From contig JBFHOZ010000118.1 of NCBI GenBank assembly GCA_041592975.1, positions 1 to 7,383 on the forward strand: a stretch of DNA of 7,383 nt. The letters run 5' to 3'. Below are positions 1 through 6,570 of this stretch, one piece after another; the stretch's first letter is position 1, and the number at the start of each line of letters is the position of its first letter. Position numbers and translations under genes: made by a program. The notes beneath the pieces were generated by a model. The model saw nothing but the letters and a program-made list of their open reading frames with translations. It did not search any database and was not told the DNA's origin. This DNA is from BM707 sp041592975. GTDB lineage: Bacteria > Desulfobacterota > Desulfuromonadia > Desulfuromonadales > UBA2294.

Positions 1-15
1 ATCCGGAGTCACTTC

Positions 16-1293
16 ATGGAATTCATCTTTCAGCAAGAAGGCAACCTCGGCGCGTTCCTTCTCGTCCTTCTCCTTCTCCTCGGCCTGCTCTACTTTCTGC
101 TGCCGATCTTCATCTGGCGGATATGGTACTGGTCGTACCAGAGCAACAGGCACCTCACGGAACTGAACATCAAGCTGGAGCTGCTGATCCGCGAAATCGC
201 CCCCGACGCCCTTCCGGCCGTGGAGGTCGCGGAAGAGCCCGGAGGCGAGCCCCTTGCCGAGCCTTCATCCGCTGACGATATCGCCGCTGCGGCCGCCTTC
301 GCATCAGCCACTGCCGAAGCGGAGCAGGACGACTTCTTCTCCGACGAGGACGATATCGATTTTTCAATGTCCGACGACATCGAGGACGACGGCGAAGCGA
401 GCGTGGACACGGAACTGCCGGATGTCGGCGACGAAGCGCCGGGCGGGGAAGAGGAGTCGGCCGAAGACGCGGCTGTCGGCGAAGCACCCGGGGAAGAACC
501 GACGGAGGACGATGAGCCCGAAGACGAACTGGTAATGGACTTCGAGGACGAGCCGGACGAGGGTTCGTTCGGCGATCAGGAGGAGGACATTTTTACCGAG
601 GAGGACAAGGATGAGGAGGAACAGTCGGGCGGCGAAGTAGACGGCGATGATTTCTCCTTCACCGGGACGCCACCGACCTCTTCGGCGGGGATCGACGTCA
701 GCGAAGACGCGTCGTCCGACTTCACCGTCGAGCACTTCGAAAGCAACGAGGAAAAATCCTTCGAATTCGAGGACGTCGACGACAAATCCCTCGAAGGTCC
801 CGACGACACCTTCGATGACGAAGACTTCGCCGCTCCGCAAGCCGCCGAACCGGGTTCGGCACCGTCCGGCTGGGACGAATCCTCGACCGACGACATCTGG
901 GGCGAGTCCTCCGCGTCAGCCGATGCCGATACCGCGTCGGCGCCCGGTGCAGACTCCGACGACCTCTCTTTCGACGGCGACGTCGGTTCCGCTTTCGACG
1001 AACCGAAAAATAAAGAGAGCGTCGGCGATGTCGCCGACTCCTTCCTCTCCGACCTGGAGGAGAAGCTCAACCTCGACTCGCTTGCCGGCAAGCAGGCGGA
1101 CGTCCCGGCCGATCCACCCCGCCCCGCCCCTTCGGCGCCGGAGCCGCCGCCGGCCGAGGAGAAACCGGCCGAAAGCCATGCGACCCTCTTTGCCCGCTGC
1201 GAAGGATGCGGTCACAAGCTGGCCTACAAGCAGTCCCTTTCCGGCAAGAGGGTCCGCTGCCCGGCGTGCCGAACCGCTTTCGCTCTGCCGTAA
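16..1293 (+). CDS. Membrane-anchored acidic protein with C-terminal MJ0042-type zinc ribbon
   Basis: The protein has 425 residues and unknown function. It has three visible parts. Residues about 11-33 are one very hydrophobic, leucine-rich membrane segment, followed by a Trp/Tyr-rich boundary and an amphipathic helix (about 40-61). Residues about 66-370 are a low-complexity linker dominated by Asp, Glu, Ser, Ala and Gly, probably disordered. The C-terminus is a zinc ribbon with CxxC pairs at C395/C398 and C415/C418, with the VRCPxC spacing typical of MJ0042 fingers. Arg and Lys just after the membrane segment suggest the linker and ribbon are cytoplasmic (positive-inside rule, inference). In many known proteins the MJ0042 finger is N-terminal; here it is at the far C-terminus. 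GGAG at 5-8, seven bases before the ATG, supports the start. An intrinsic terminator follows, so transcription probably ends here. The call is firm as a gene and weak as to role. Confidence 0.85.
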   Translation: MEFIFQQEGNLGAFLLVLLLLLGLLYFLLPIFIWRIWYWSYQSNRHLTELNIKLELLIREIAPDALPAVEVAEEPGGEPLAEPSSADDIAAAAAFASATAEAEQDDFFSDEDDIDFSMSDDIEDDGEASVDTELPDVGDEAPGGEEESAEDAAVGEAPGEEPTEDDEPEDELVMDFEDEPDEGSFGDQEEDIFTEEDKDEEEQSGGEVDGDDFSFTGTPPTSSAGIDVSEDASSDFTVEHFESNEEKSFEFEDVDDKSLEGPDDTFDDEDFAAPQAAEPGSAPSGWDESSTDDIWGESSASADADTASAPGADSDDLSFDGDVGSAFDEPKNKESVGDVADSFLSDLEEKLNLDSLAGKQADVPADPPRPAPSAPEPPPAEEKPAESHATLFARCEGCGHKLAYKQSLSGKRVRCPACRTAFALP

Positions 1294-1315
1294 AGCTGAA
1301 AAGGTCACTTGAACC

Positions 1316-1352
1316 AACGGGGGCATTCCTGCCCCCGTTTCGTTTTTTATTT
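1316..1352 (+). terminator. Rho-independent terminator after the zinc-ribbon gene
   Basis: A perfect 10-bp stem (1316-1325 with 1330-1339, core CGGGGGC/GCCCCCG) encloses the tetraloop TTCC at 1326-1329. It is followed directly by a T-rich tract with six consecutive T's (TCGTTTTTTATTT, 1340-1352). It starts 22 bases after the TAA of the acidic zinc-ribbon gene and separates that gene from rmuC. The A's before the stem also give it partial terminator character on the opposite strand. Confidence 0.95.
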
Positions 1353-1448
1353 ATTGGCTCACAGGTGGGCACTGGAAGGCAATCCTCCCTTGCCGAGAAC
1401 ATCTGTCACTGTTTTCGCTTTTGAATCTGCTTAGTCATGGAGCCATCG

Positions 1449-2804
1449 ATGCATCTGGACAACCCTTTTTTGCTCGCCGCTCTTCTCTGCGGCCTGGCCG
1501 TCGGCTCGATCGCGACCTGGCTGTTCCTTCGGGGCAGGGTACGTCTCGCCCGGGAAGCCGGACGGAGCGAGCAGGCGATCAGCGTCGCCTCCCTCGAGGC
1601 AAGACTGGCCGAGACGGATAAACGGCTGGTCGAATCGAACGACGAGATCCGCTCGCTACGCCAGCGGCATGAGGCCGCGGCGGAAGAGAACGCAGCTCTC
1701 AAGTCGACGCTCGAGAGCGAACGGCGTAACACCGAGGAGAAGCTCTCTCTGCTCAGGAAGATGGAAGGGGAACTTCAGGCGCGGTTCGAAAACCTTGCCA
1801 ACCAGATCTTTGAGGCGAAGACCAGGACCTTTGCCGACCAGAGCCGCACCAACCTCGACACCATCCTCAAGCCGTTCAAGGAGAAGATCACCGAGTTCGA
1901 GAACAAGGTGACCGAAGTCTACACCACCGAGGGGAAGGAGCGCCACTCGCTGATCAAGGAGGTGCAGCGGCTGCAGCAGCTCAACCAGCAGATCAGCCAG
2001 GACGCCGACAACCTGACCCGGGCCCTGAAGGGGGACACCAAGACCCAGGGTACCTGGGGTGAGATCGTCCTCGAACGCATTCTCGAGGAATCGGGGCTGC
2101 GCAAGGGGATCGAATACGACACGCAGGGGGGATTCCGCGACGTCGACGGCAAGCTGCTGAAACCGGACGTCATCGTTCACCTGCCGGAGAAGAAGGAGAT
2201 CGTCATCGACTCCAAGGTCTCGCTGGTCGCCTACGAGCGGTACGTCCGGGCCGAGGAGGGAGCCGAACGGGAGCGGGCGCTCAAGGAGCACCTCCTGTCG
2301 ATCAACGCCCACCTCAAGGGGCTCGAAGCGAAGAAGTACGACGAGCTTCCCGGCGTCAAGAGCCTCGACTTCGTCCTGATGTTCATCCCGATCGAAAGCG
2401 CCTTCATGCTGGCGATCGAGAAGGACAACGACATCTTCCGCAAAGCCTTCGACCAGAGCATCATGATCGTCAGCCCGTCCACCCTGCTCGTCACCCTCCG
2501 CACCATCGAGAACATCTGGCGTTACGAGCACCAGAACAAGAACGCCCTGGAGATCGCGGATCGGGCCGGCAAGCTTTACGAGAAGTTCGCCGGCTTTGTC
2601 GAGGATATGGAGAAGATCGGCGCCCAGCTGGAGACCACCCGCAAGACCTATGATGCGGCGCACAACAAGCTGACCTCCGGCAGAGGGAACCTGGTGTCGC
2701 GGGCCCAGGGGCTGATCGAACTGGGCGTGAAGAGCCGCAAGCAGATCGCTTCGGGAGCGTTGCAGGACGCCGCCCTGGAAGCCCCTGAAGAGAACGATGA
2801 TTAA
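1449..2804 (+). CDS. rmuC: DNA recombination protein RmuC
   Basis: A 451-residue RmuC family protein. Known family members limit inversions and rearrangements at short repeats and are thought to be nucleases or DNA-structure proteins. Residues about 6-26 form an N-terminal membrane anchor, as is usual for RmuC. A long charged coiled coil (about 33-110) follows, then the RmuC domain. The domain has the conserved TQGTWGE segment (199-205) and a PD-(D/E)XK-like core, with PD at 239-240 and DSK at 254-256. The length is normal for the family. An upstream in-frame ATG at 1437 would add four residues, but GGAG at 1439-1442 overlaps it and lies six bases before the ATG at 1449, so I choose 1449. The gene follows a terminator and must have its own promoter in 1353-1438, where I see no clear -35/-10 pair. 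Its 3' end meets tmcAL head-on. Confidence 0.95.
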   Translation: MHLDNPFLLAALLCGLAVGSIATWLFLRGRVRLAREAGRSEQAISVASLEARLAETDKRLVESNDEIRSLRQRHEAAAEENAALKSTLESERRNTEEKLSLLRKMEGELQARFENLANQIFEAKTRTFADQSRTNLDTILKPFKEKITEFENKVTEVYTTEGKERHSLIKEVQRLQQLNQQISQDADNLTRALKGDTKTQGTWGEIVLERILEESGLRKGIEYDTQGGFRDVDGKLLKPDVIVHLPEKKEIVIDSKVSLVAYERYVRAEEGAERERALKEHLLSINAHLKGLEAKKYDELPGVKSLDFVLMFIPIESAFMLAIEKDNDIFRKAFDQSIMIVSPSTLLVTLRTIENIWRYEHQNKNALEIADRAGKLYEKFAGFVEDMEKIGAQLETTRKTYDAAHNKLTSGRGNLVSRAQGLIELGVKSRKQIASGALQDAALEAPEENDD

Positions 2805-2818
2805 CCGGCTCAGCCGGT
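2804..2818. terminator. Small palindrome at the rmuC/tmcAL convergent junction
   Basis: ACCGGC (2804-2809) and GCCGGT (2813-2818) form a 6-bp GC-rich hairpin with a 3-base loop (TCA). It covers the last base of the rmuC stop and the tmcAL stop. Flanking GATT (2799-2802) and AATC (2822-2825) are also complementary, across unpaired bases. There is no T-run on either side, so it could be a weak bidirectional terminator or 3'-end stabilising hairpin rather than a classical intrinsic terminator. Confidence 0.35.
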
Positions 2819-4060
2819 CCGAATCACATCCCGGTAGAAGTCGAGATTGCGATTGCCGCCCGGCCATTTCTTCAGCAGCAGCCCATAGGTGCGGGTCGCG
2901 CGCAGCTCGATCGCCAGCATCTCATGGGCGAGCCGCGACTTCTCCGTCCCCCTGCCATAATAGCGGGTCAGGGCGTTTCTGATCCGCGAATAGTTTCCCA
3001 CCAGCGGAATCTCGCAGCTGTCGCGGCACCCGGCAAGGACCGCCTCCCCTCTCTTGTCATGCCCCAGAACATGCAGGTAAAGCGGGCCGCATTCGAGAAT
3101 CTCCTTCATCAACCCGGCATCGAGATCGAGCAGGGCATAGACCATCAGGCGCTGAATCCGGGTGCGGGTCAGCTGCTTCGCCTTGCAATGGTCTATCAGC
3201 CCTTTCATGTTCCCGGCGACCTGCAACGCCTGGTAGAAGCGCTTGCCGATACCGTCGGACTCAGGGTACTGGTAAATCGACGGCAGGTGGTCGACTCTCT
3301 GCAGCGCCTGGACGATGAGCCGGAAGAGGATATCGTCGTCCGGAACGGCCCCTTCGGCCATGGCATCCTCAAGCAACGGCAGGCAGGTCGGGGGCAAGTA
3401 CTTGCCGACCGCTTCTCCGGCCGCAAGCATGTGCCGGATCCCGGTAGCGCTGGCAATCTCGCCAGTCGCCCCGAGGTCGTGATAGCCGGCGCCGACCCGC
3501 TGAATCGTCAAAGGTGTCATCGCCGGGACGTGCTTATTCAGAGCGCGCAGATACTCAACGCCAAGGATGTTGTTTGGCGTGGCCAGAAACGCCGCCAGGG
3601 AGTCGTCTCCTGCGAGTTCAGCCACGATTCCGGCCCTCGCGACCGGGTAATTCTCTCCCTGGCGCAGTCGCTGGCGGGTGGCGTCCTCGATATCCGGGCG
3701 ATGGCGTTCAACCAGTTCAGCGCACGCTTCAAGGGGTTCGAGGGTGCCCGCCTCGCTGCCGAAGCAGAGAGCATCGACGCCAAGCTGCGAAAGCGACCGC
3801 ACCGCCCCATCGGCGAATAGCGGCGCCGAGTTGCAGGCCCAGGGCAAGGGGATCTCAACCACCAGGCTGACACCGGCCCGCAGGGCCATCTCGGCCCGAC
3901 GCCACTTGTCGACCAGCGCCGGCTCGCCGCGCTGCAGGAAATGGCCGCTCATGACCGCCACGGCGGCGTCGGCGCCGGCGACCCGCAGGCTCTCCCGCAG
4001 GTGATGCCGGTGGCCGTTGTGAAACGGATTGTATTCGGCGATCAGGCCGACTGAACGCAT
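2810..4060 (-). CDS. tmcAL: tRNA(Met) cytidine acetate ligase TmcAL (YlbM family)
   Basis: A 416-residue protein. In the family, TmcAL uses acetate and ATP to make acetyl-adenylate and acetylates the wobble cytidine (C34) of elongator tRNA-Met to ac4C, acting in the cytosol. The N-terminus has the nucleotidyltransferase signature EYNPFHNGH (9-17, HxGH at 14-17). It is followed by the SGHFLQRGEPA block (38-48), PNNILGVEYLRAL (162-174), QRVGAGYHD (187-195) and SATGIR (204-209), which matches the second ATP-binding motif of HIGH-type nucleotidyltransferases. A C-terminal RTRIQR segment also fits. Length and motif order are as expected for the family. The ATG lies 6 bp after the sfsA stop. The nearest GGAG is 12 bases upstream, inside sfsA, so translational coupling to sfsA is likely. 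The family was characterised in Bacillus; this copy appears to be in a proteobacterium-like genome. Confidence 0.95.
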   Translation of the reverse strand: MRSVGLIAEYNPFHNGHRHHLRESLRVAGADAAVAVMSGHFLQRGEPALVDKWRRAEMALRAGVSLVVEIPLPWACNSAPLFADGAVRSLSQLGVDALCFGSEAGTLEPLEACAELVERHRPDIEDATRQRLRQGENYPVARAGIVAELAGDDSLAAFLATPNNILGVEYLRALNKHVPAMTPLTIQRVGAGYHDLGATGEIASATGIRHMLAAGEAVGKYLPPTCLPLLEDAMAEGAVPDDDILFRLIVQALQRVDHLPSIYQYPESDGIGKRFYQALQVAGNMKGLIDHCKAKQLTRTRIQRLMVYALLDLDAGLMKEILECGPLYLHVLGHDKRGEAVLAGCRDSCEIPLVGNYSRIRNALTRYYGRGTEKSRLAHEMLAIELRATRTYGLLLKKWPGGNRNLDFYRDVIRTG

Positions 4061-4066
4061 GACGAT

Positions 4067-4759
4067 TCAGAGCTCCACCGGCAGGGGGCAGTCGAGGACG
4101 ACCGCCCGCTCCGTAACCCGGGTGCGCATGGCCAGCGGCTCGACCCCGCCGGAGACCGCCAGTCGCAGCAGTCTCCCGTACTCGGGGTCGATATGGTCGG
4201 CCGGGGAAAAGGACGTCGCCTCGCCCCGCTGCACCAGGAAAAAAATGACCGACCGCCACCCCTGCTCAACCGCCCGCATCAGTTCGCGCAGGTGCTTCTG
4301 CCCCCGGGTCGTCACCGCATCGGGGAAACAGGCCCGGCCGGGGCTGTCGACCAGAGTCACGTTTTTGACCTCGACCAGCACCCGCTCGGCGTCGGATTCG
4401 AGTTGAAAATCGAGGCGGCTGTCGCCGAAGCGGTACTCGGACGTGACGGCGAAATCGCGCAGACCGGGGATCGATCCCGTGCGCAACCCCTCTTCGACCA
4501 CCCGGTTGGCCCGCTGGGTGTTGGTATCGACCCAGAAGCCGTTGACCCGGATCAGTTCAAGGGTATAGGGGAGCTTGCGCTTCGGGTTGTCCGACAGCGA
4601 AAGCATCACCTCGTGCCCCGGGACCGCGCACTGCCGCATACTGCCGGTGTTCGGCGTATGGGCCGTCACCTGCCGGCCGTCGGCCAGCTCGACATCGGCA
4701 AGAAAACGCCGGTAGCGCCGGAGCAGCCGGCCGGGCGTCAAGGGTCGGGGCAGCTGCAT
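4067..4759 (-). CDS. sfsA: SfsA family protein (sugar fermentation stimulation protein homologue)
   Basis: A 230-residue protein of normal SfsA length. E. coli SfsA was named for an effect on maltose metabolism and reported to bind DNA. The fold has an N-terminal OB-like part and a C-terminal PD-(D/E)XK nuclease-like part; the real biochemical role is unsettled. Conserved blocks seen here are HTPNTGSM (34-41) with C44 and PG (47-48), SDNPKRKLPYTLELI (56-70), WVDTNTQRAN (76-85), and SRLDFQL (114-120). Then come VEVKN (129-133) and FPDAVTTRGQKHL (145-157). D117, E130 and K132 fit the PD-(D/E)XK catalytic triad. AAGGAG (minus strand, 4769-4764) four bases before the ATG supports the start. It is the first gene of a probable sfsA-tmcAL operon and diverges from the NUDIX gene. 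Confidence 0.96.
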   Translation of the reverse strand: MQLPRPLTPGRLLRRYRRFLADVELADGRQVTAHTPNTGSMRQCAVPGHEVMLSLSDNPKRKLPYTLELIRVNGFWVDTNTQRANRVVEEGLRTGSIPGLRDFAVTSEYRFGDSRLDFQLESDAERVLVEVKNVTLVDSPGRACFPDAVTTRGQKHLRELMRAVEQGWRSVIFFLVQRGEATSFSPADHIDPEYGRLLRLAVSGGVEPLAMRTRVTERAVVLDCPLPVEL

Positions 4760-4781
4760 CTCTCTCCTTCCGTTTATTCCT

Positions 4782-4810
4782 TAGGGCAAGTTATTACAAT
4801 ACGCTATAAT
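4782..4810 (+). promoter_or_regulatory. Probable promoter for the NUDIX gene (perfect -10)
   Basis: A perfect TATAAT lies at 4805-4810 in the A/T-rich 78-bp divergent region between sfsA and the NUDIX gene. No good TTGACA-like -35 lies 16-18 bases upstream (the local sequence is TTAGGGC at 4781-4787), so it may need an activator. Transcription would start near 4816-4818, giving a leader of only about 20 bases. A minus-strand candidate for sfsA (TTGAGG, 18-base spacer, TATTGT) overlaps the same region but is weaker. Confidence 0.5.
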
Positions 4811-4837
4811 AGGCAACATCCTCAAACGTATAGCGCC

Positions 4838-5437
4838 ATGCCGACCCTGACACAGATCCGCACAGCTCTCGCCAGCCATCGCCCCGCCACGCTCGACATC
4901 GAAGCGCGCCGGGCAGCGGTCGCCCTGATCCTCCGCGGACCCGGTCGCAACCTCGAGATGCTGATGATCCGCCGCGCCGAACATGACGGCGATCCCTGGT
5001 CGGGCGATCTCGGCTTTCCCGGCGGCAAGGTCGATTTCGACGACGTTTCCGCCCGCTCGGCCGCCGAGCGGGAGACCCTGGAGGAGCTCGGCCTGGAGCT
5101 GCCGGATGACGCCTACCTGGGGAGGCTCGACGACATCTCGGGCGCCTATCTGCCGGTCAACGTCTCCTGCTTTGTCTATTATCTCGAGCAGCCGATTCCA
5201 TTCGAGTTGAACCCGGAGATCACCCACTATTGGTGGATCCCGCTTCAGCGCTTCTTCGAACCGGAGAGGCATCGGCACGTCGCCTTCACCTATCGCAACC
5301 AGCACCGCGCCCGGCCGGTCATCGACCTGGTGGAGCCGGAGTTTCCCTTTCTCTGGGGGATCACCTACCGCCTGGTCGAGCAGTTCTTCCGGCTGGCCGG
5401 GCATCCCCTGCCGGCACCCGGCGAGGCAGCTCGATAG
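4838..5437 (+). CDS. NUDIX hydrolase, CoA-pyrophosphatase-like subgroup
   Basis: A 199-residue NUDIX hydrolase. The family cleaves nucleoside diphosphates linked to another group X, giving NMP and P-X. The Nudix helix lies at about 63-86: FPGGKVD (60-66), then RETLEELGL (78-86). E79, E82 and E83 are the expected metal ligands. The block DPWSGDLGFPGG (52-63), an aspartate-rich loop one residue longer than the general Nudix pattern, and FLWGITYRL near the C-terminus resemble NudL-type CoA pyrophosphatases. The substrate cannot be fixed from sequence. The open frame extends far upstream over antisense sfsA, but the ATG at 4838 is the first start downstream of the TATAAT box and begins the alignable protein. 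No Shine-Dalgarno is visible before it. The SDR gene follows 59 bp downstream on the same strand. Confidence 0.92.
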   Translation: MPTLTQIRTALASHRPATLDIEARRAAVALILRGPGRNLEMLMIRRAEHDGDPWSGDLGFPGGKVDFDDVSARSAAERETLEELGLELPDDAYLGRLDDISGAYLPVNVSCFVYYLEQPIPFELNPEITHYWWIPLQRFFEPERHRHVAFTYRNQHRARPVIDLVEPEFPFLWGITYRLVEQFFRLAGHPLPAPGEAAR

Positions 5438-5483
5438 TCGCTTTTCTCCCCCCGGACGTTACAATTGCAGTATCACTTCAGCT

Positions 5484-5491
5484 AAGGGAGG
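5484..5491 (+). promoter_or_regulatory. Strong ribosome binding site fixing the SDR start
   Basis: AAGGGAGG lies five bases before the ATG at 5497. It decides the start: the open frame extends another 89 codons upstream into the NUDIX gene, but that stretch has no comparable site and is read there in a different frame. A TACAAT at 5460-5465 could be a -10 box for a separate promoter, but it has no convincing -35. Confidence 0.75.
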
Positions 5492-5496
5492 AAAAC

Positions 5497-6192
5497 ATGC
5501 CGGAAACAATTCTGATCACCGGGGCCAATCGCGGCATCGGCCTTGAGCTGGCGCGGGTGTTTGCCGGGAACGGGTGGCGGGTCCTCGCCTGCTGCCGGCA
5601 TCCGGAAGATGCAGACGCGTTGAAACAACTCGCCGATCATCACCGCCAGCTTGCCGTGTACGCCCTCGACGTCAACGACCCGCAGGCGATCGCCAGGCTG
5701 GCAAGCGGATTGAAGACGGAGCCGATCGACATCCTGTTCAACAATGCCGGTATATTCGGACCGGAGAACCAGGCCTTCGGAGATACCGACCCCGAAAAAT
5801 GGCTGCAGGTCATGCGGACCAACGTCGTCGCCCCGCTGAAAATGATCGAGGCGTTCGTCGACCAGGTCGCGGCAAGCAGGCGCAGGATCGTCGCTTCGAT
5901 GGGGAGCATGATGGGGAGCATTGGCGACAACAGCTCCGGCGGCTATTACATCTACCGGAGCTCGAAAGCCGCCGTCCACATGGTGATGAAATCGCTGGCG
6001 GTCGACCTGCGGGAGCGGGGGATCGTCTCGGTCGTCTTCCACCCCGGGTGGGTCCGGACCGATATGGGCGGGCCGCAGGCGCCGACAATGCCGGCGGAGA
6101 GCGCCGCCGGACTGTACCGGGTCCTGACCGGCCTCACCCCGGACGACACCGGGCGGCTGTTGACCTATGAAGGGGAATCTCTCCCCTGGTAG
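5497..6192 (+). CDS. Short-chain dehydrogenase/reductase (SDR), C-factor/sniffer-like
   Basis: A 231-residue classical-length SDR, a cytosolic NAD(P)H-dependent oxidoreductase. The Rossmann fold is shown by TGANRGIG (8-15) and by the NNAG motif at 82-85. R34 after the second beta strand suggests a preference for NADP(H). The active site has YRSSK, giving Y153 and K157. N109 in RTNVVAP fits the structural Asn. The serine is best placed at S137 by matching the segment GSI..N.SGGYY.YR.SK to C-factor/sniffer-like SDRs. That puts it 16 residues before the Tyr instead of the usual 13. HPGWVRTDMGG (about 188-198) is typical of this subgroup. The substrate is unknown, possibly a carbonyl compound. 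It lies 59 bp after the NUDIX gene and may be cotranscribed with it. It ends 7 bp from the convergent DUF1820 gene. Confidence 0.92.
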   Translation: MPETILITGANRGIGLELARVFAGNGWRVLACCRHPEDADALKQLADHHRQLAVYALDVNDPQAIARLASGLKTEPIDILFNNAGIFGPENQAFGDTDPEKWLQVMRTNVVAPLKMIEAFVDQVAASRRRIVASMGSMMGSIGDNSSGGYYIYRSSKAAVHMVMKSLAVDLRERGIVSVVFHPGWVRTDMGGPQAPTMPAESAAGLYRVLTGLTPDDTGRLLTYEGESLPW

Positions 6193-6199
6193 ACCCTGG

Positions 6200-6538
6200 T
6201 CAGGATCCTTTTCTGGCTGGATTGGCGGGCGGAATAGTGGAAGCAGCTGAAACACCTTCACCGCCGGACAAGGCGACCACCTTTCCGGGCCCCTCCTTCT
6301 CGACTTCGTCGATCCGGCCAATCGCGTGATAAGGAATCAGCATCCTTTTGACGCCGGAGAACTCCCGGCGCAGAGCCTCTTCCGACGGGTCGACGACAAG
6401 GTGCGACCGCTCGCCGAAAACGAGTTCGCCGACTTCGACGAAACCGTACATCTCCCCCTGTTCGACCTTGCGGGCATAGAGTTCGTACCCCTTCCCCTGA
6501 CTGGTGAACATGATCCTGTAAATCGATTTTTTTGCCAT
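6200..6538 (-). CDS. DUF1820 family protein
   Basis: A 112-residue soluble protein of unknown function that I recognise as DUF1820. Family-like stretches are KSIYRIMF (4-11), YELYARKV (18-25), YGFVEVGELVFGERS (31-45), VVDPSEE (48-54), FSGVKRMLIPYHAIGRIDEVEKEG (60-83, central part). After these comes a short Ala/Pro-rich tail from about residue 95. No signal peptide, membrane segment or cysteine pair is visible. AGGGA lies three bases before the ATG, which is close but usable, and the family also begins MxKKxIYR. The gene lies 103 bp downstream of the permease gene on the same strand. It could be read from the permease transcript or from its own weak promoter in that gap. It converges with the SDR gene. 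Confidence 0.85.
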   Translation of the reverse strand: MAKKSIYRIMFTSQGKGYELYARKVEQGEMYGFVEVGELVFGERSHLVVDPSEEALRREFSGVKRMLIPYHAIGRIDEVEKEGPGKVVALSGGEGVSAASTIPPANPARKGS

Positions 6539-6570
6539 ATGTCCCTGCTCTCACGCCAGCAATGCCGCCA

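Noticed and set aside
170..1091. Repetitive-looking GAC/GAG-rich DNA as a possible tandem repeat
   Set aside because: The repetition comes from Asp/Glu/Ser codons. I see no fixed-length DNA unit repeated in tandem.
1378..1394. Small hairpin GGCAA-TCCTCCC-TTGCC upstream of rmuC, with a loop complementary to a Shine-Dalgarno
   Set aside because: A 5-bp stem is weak and common by chance, the rmuC transcript start is unknown, and there is no independent sign of a regulatory RNA.
1206..1424. 72-codon plus-strand open frame after the zinc-ribbon gene
   Set aside because: It overlaps the zinc ribbon in another frame and runs straight through the intrinsic terminator.
1656..2867. 403-codon open frame on the minus strand opposite rmuC
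   Set aside because: It is a shadow of rmuC codon bias: the product is Leu/Asp/Val-rich with no recognisable motif, whereas the plus-strand frame is a complete RmuC.
2924..3820. 298-codon open frame on the plus strand opposite tmcAL
   Set aside because: The minus-strand frame carries every TmcAL motif. The plus-strand product matches nothing I know and ends arbitrarily.
4193..4837. Long N-terminal extension of the NUDIX open frame over antisense sfsA
   Set aside because: This part is antisense to SfsA motifs and runs through the TATAAT box. The recognisable NUDIX protein begins at 4838.
6186..6201. Direct repeat CCTGGT(aga)CCCTGGT at the SDR/DUF1820 junction
   Set aside because: Two 6-7 base copies in GC-rich DNA are expected by chance, and there are no signs of an insertion or attachment site.
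5482..6321. 279-codon minus-strand frame opposite the SDR gene
   Set aside because: The SDR frame has TGxxxGxG, NNAG and YxxxK motifs and a strong ribosome binding site. The opposite frame is Pro/Arg/Asp-rich without motifs.
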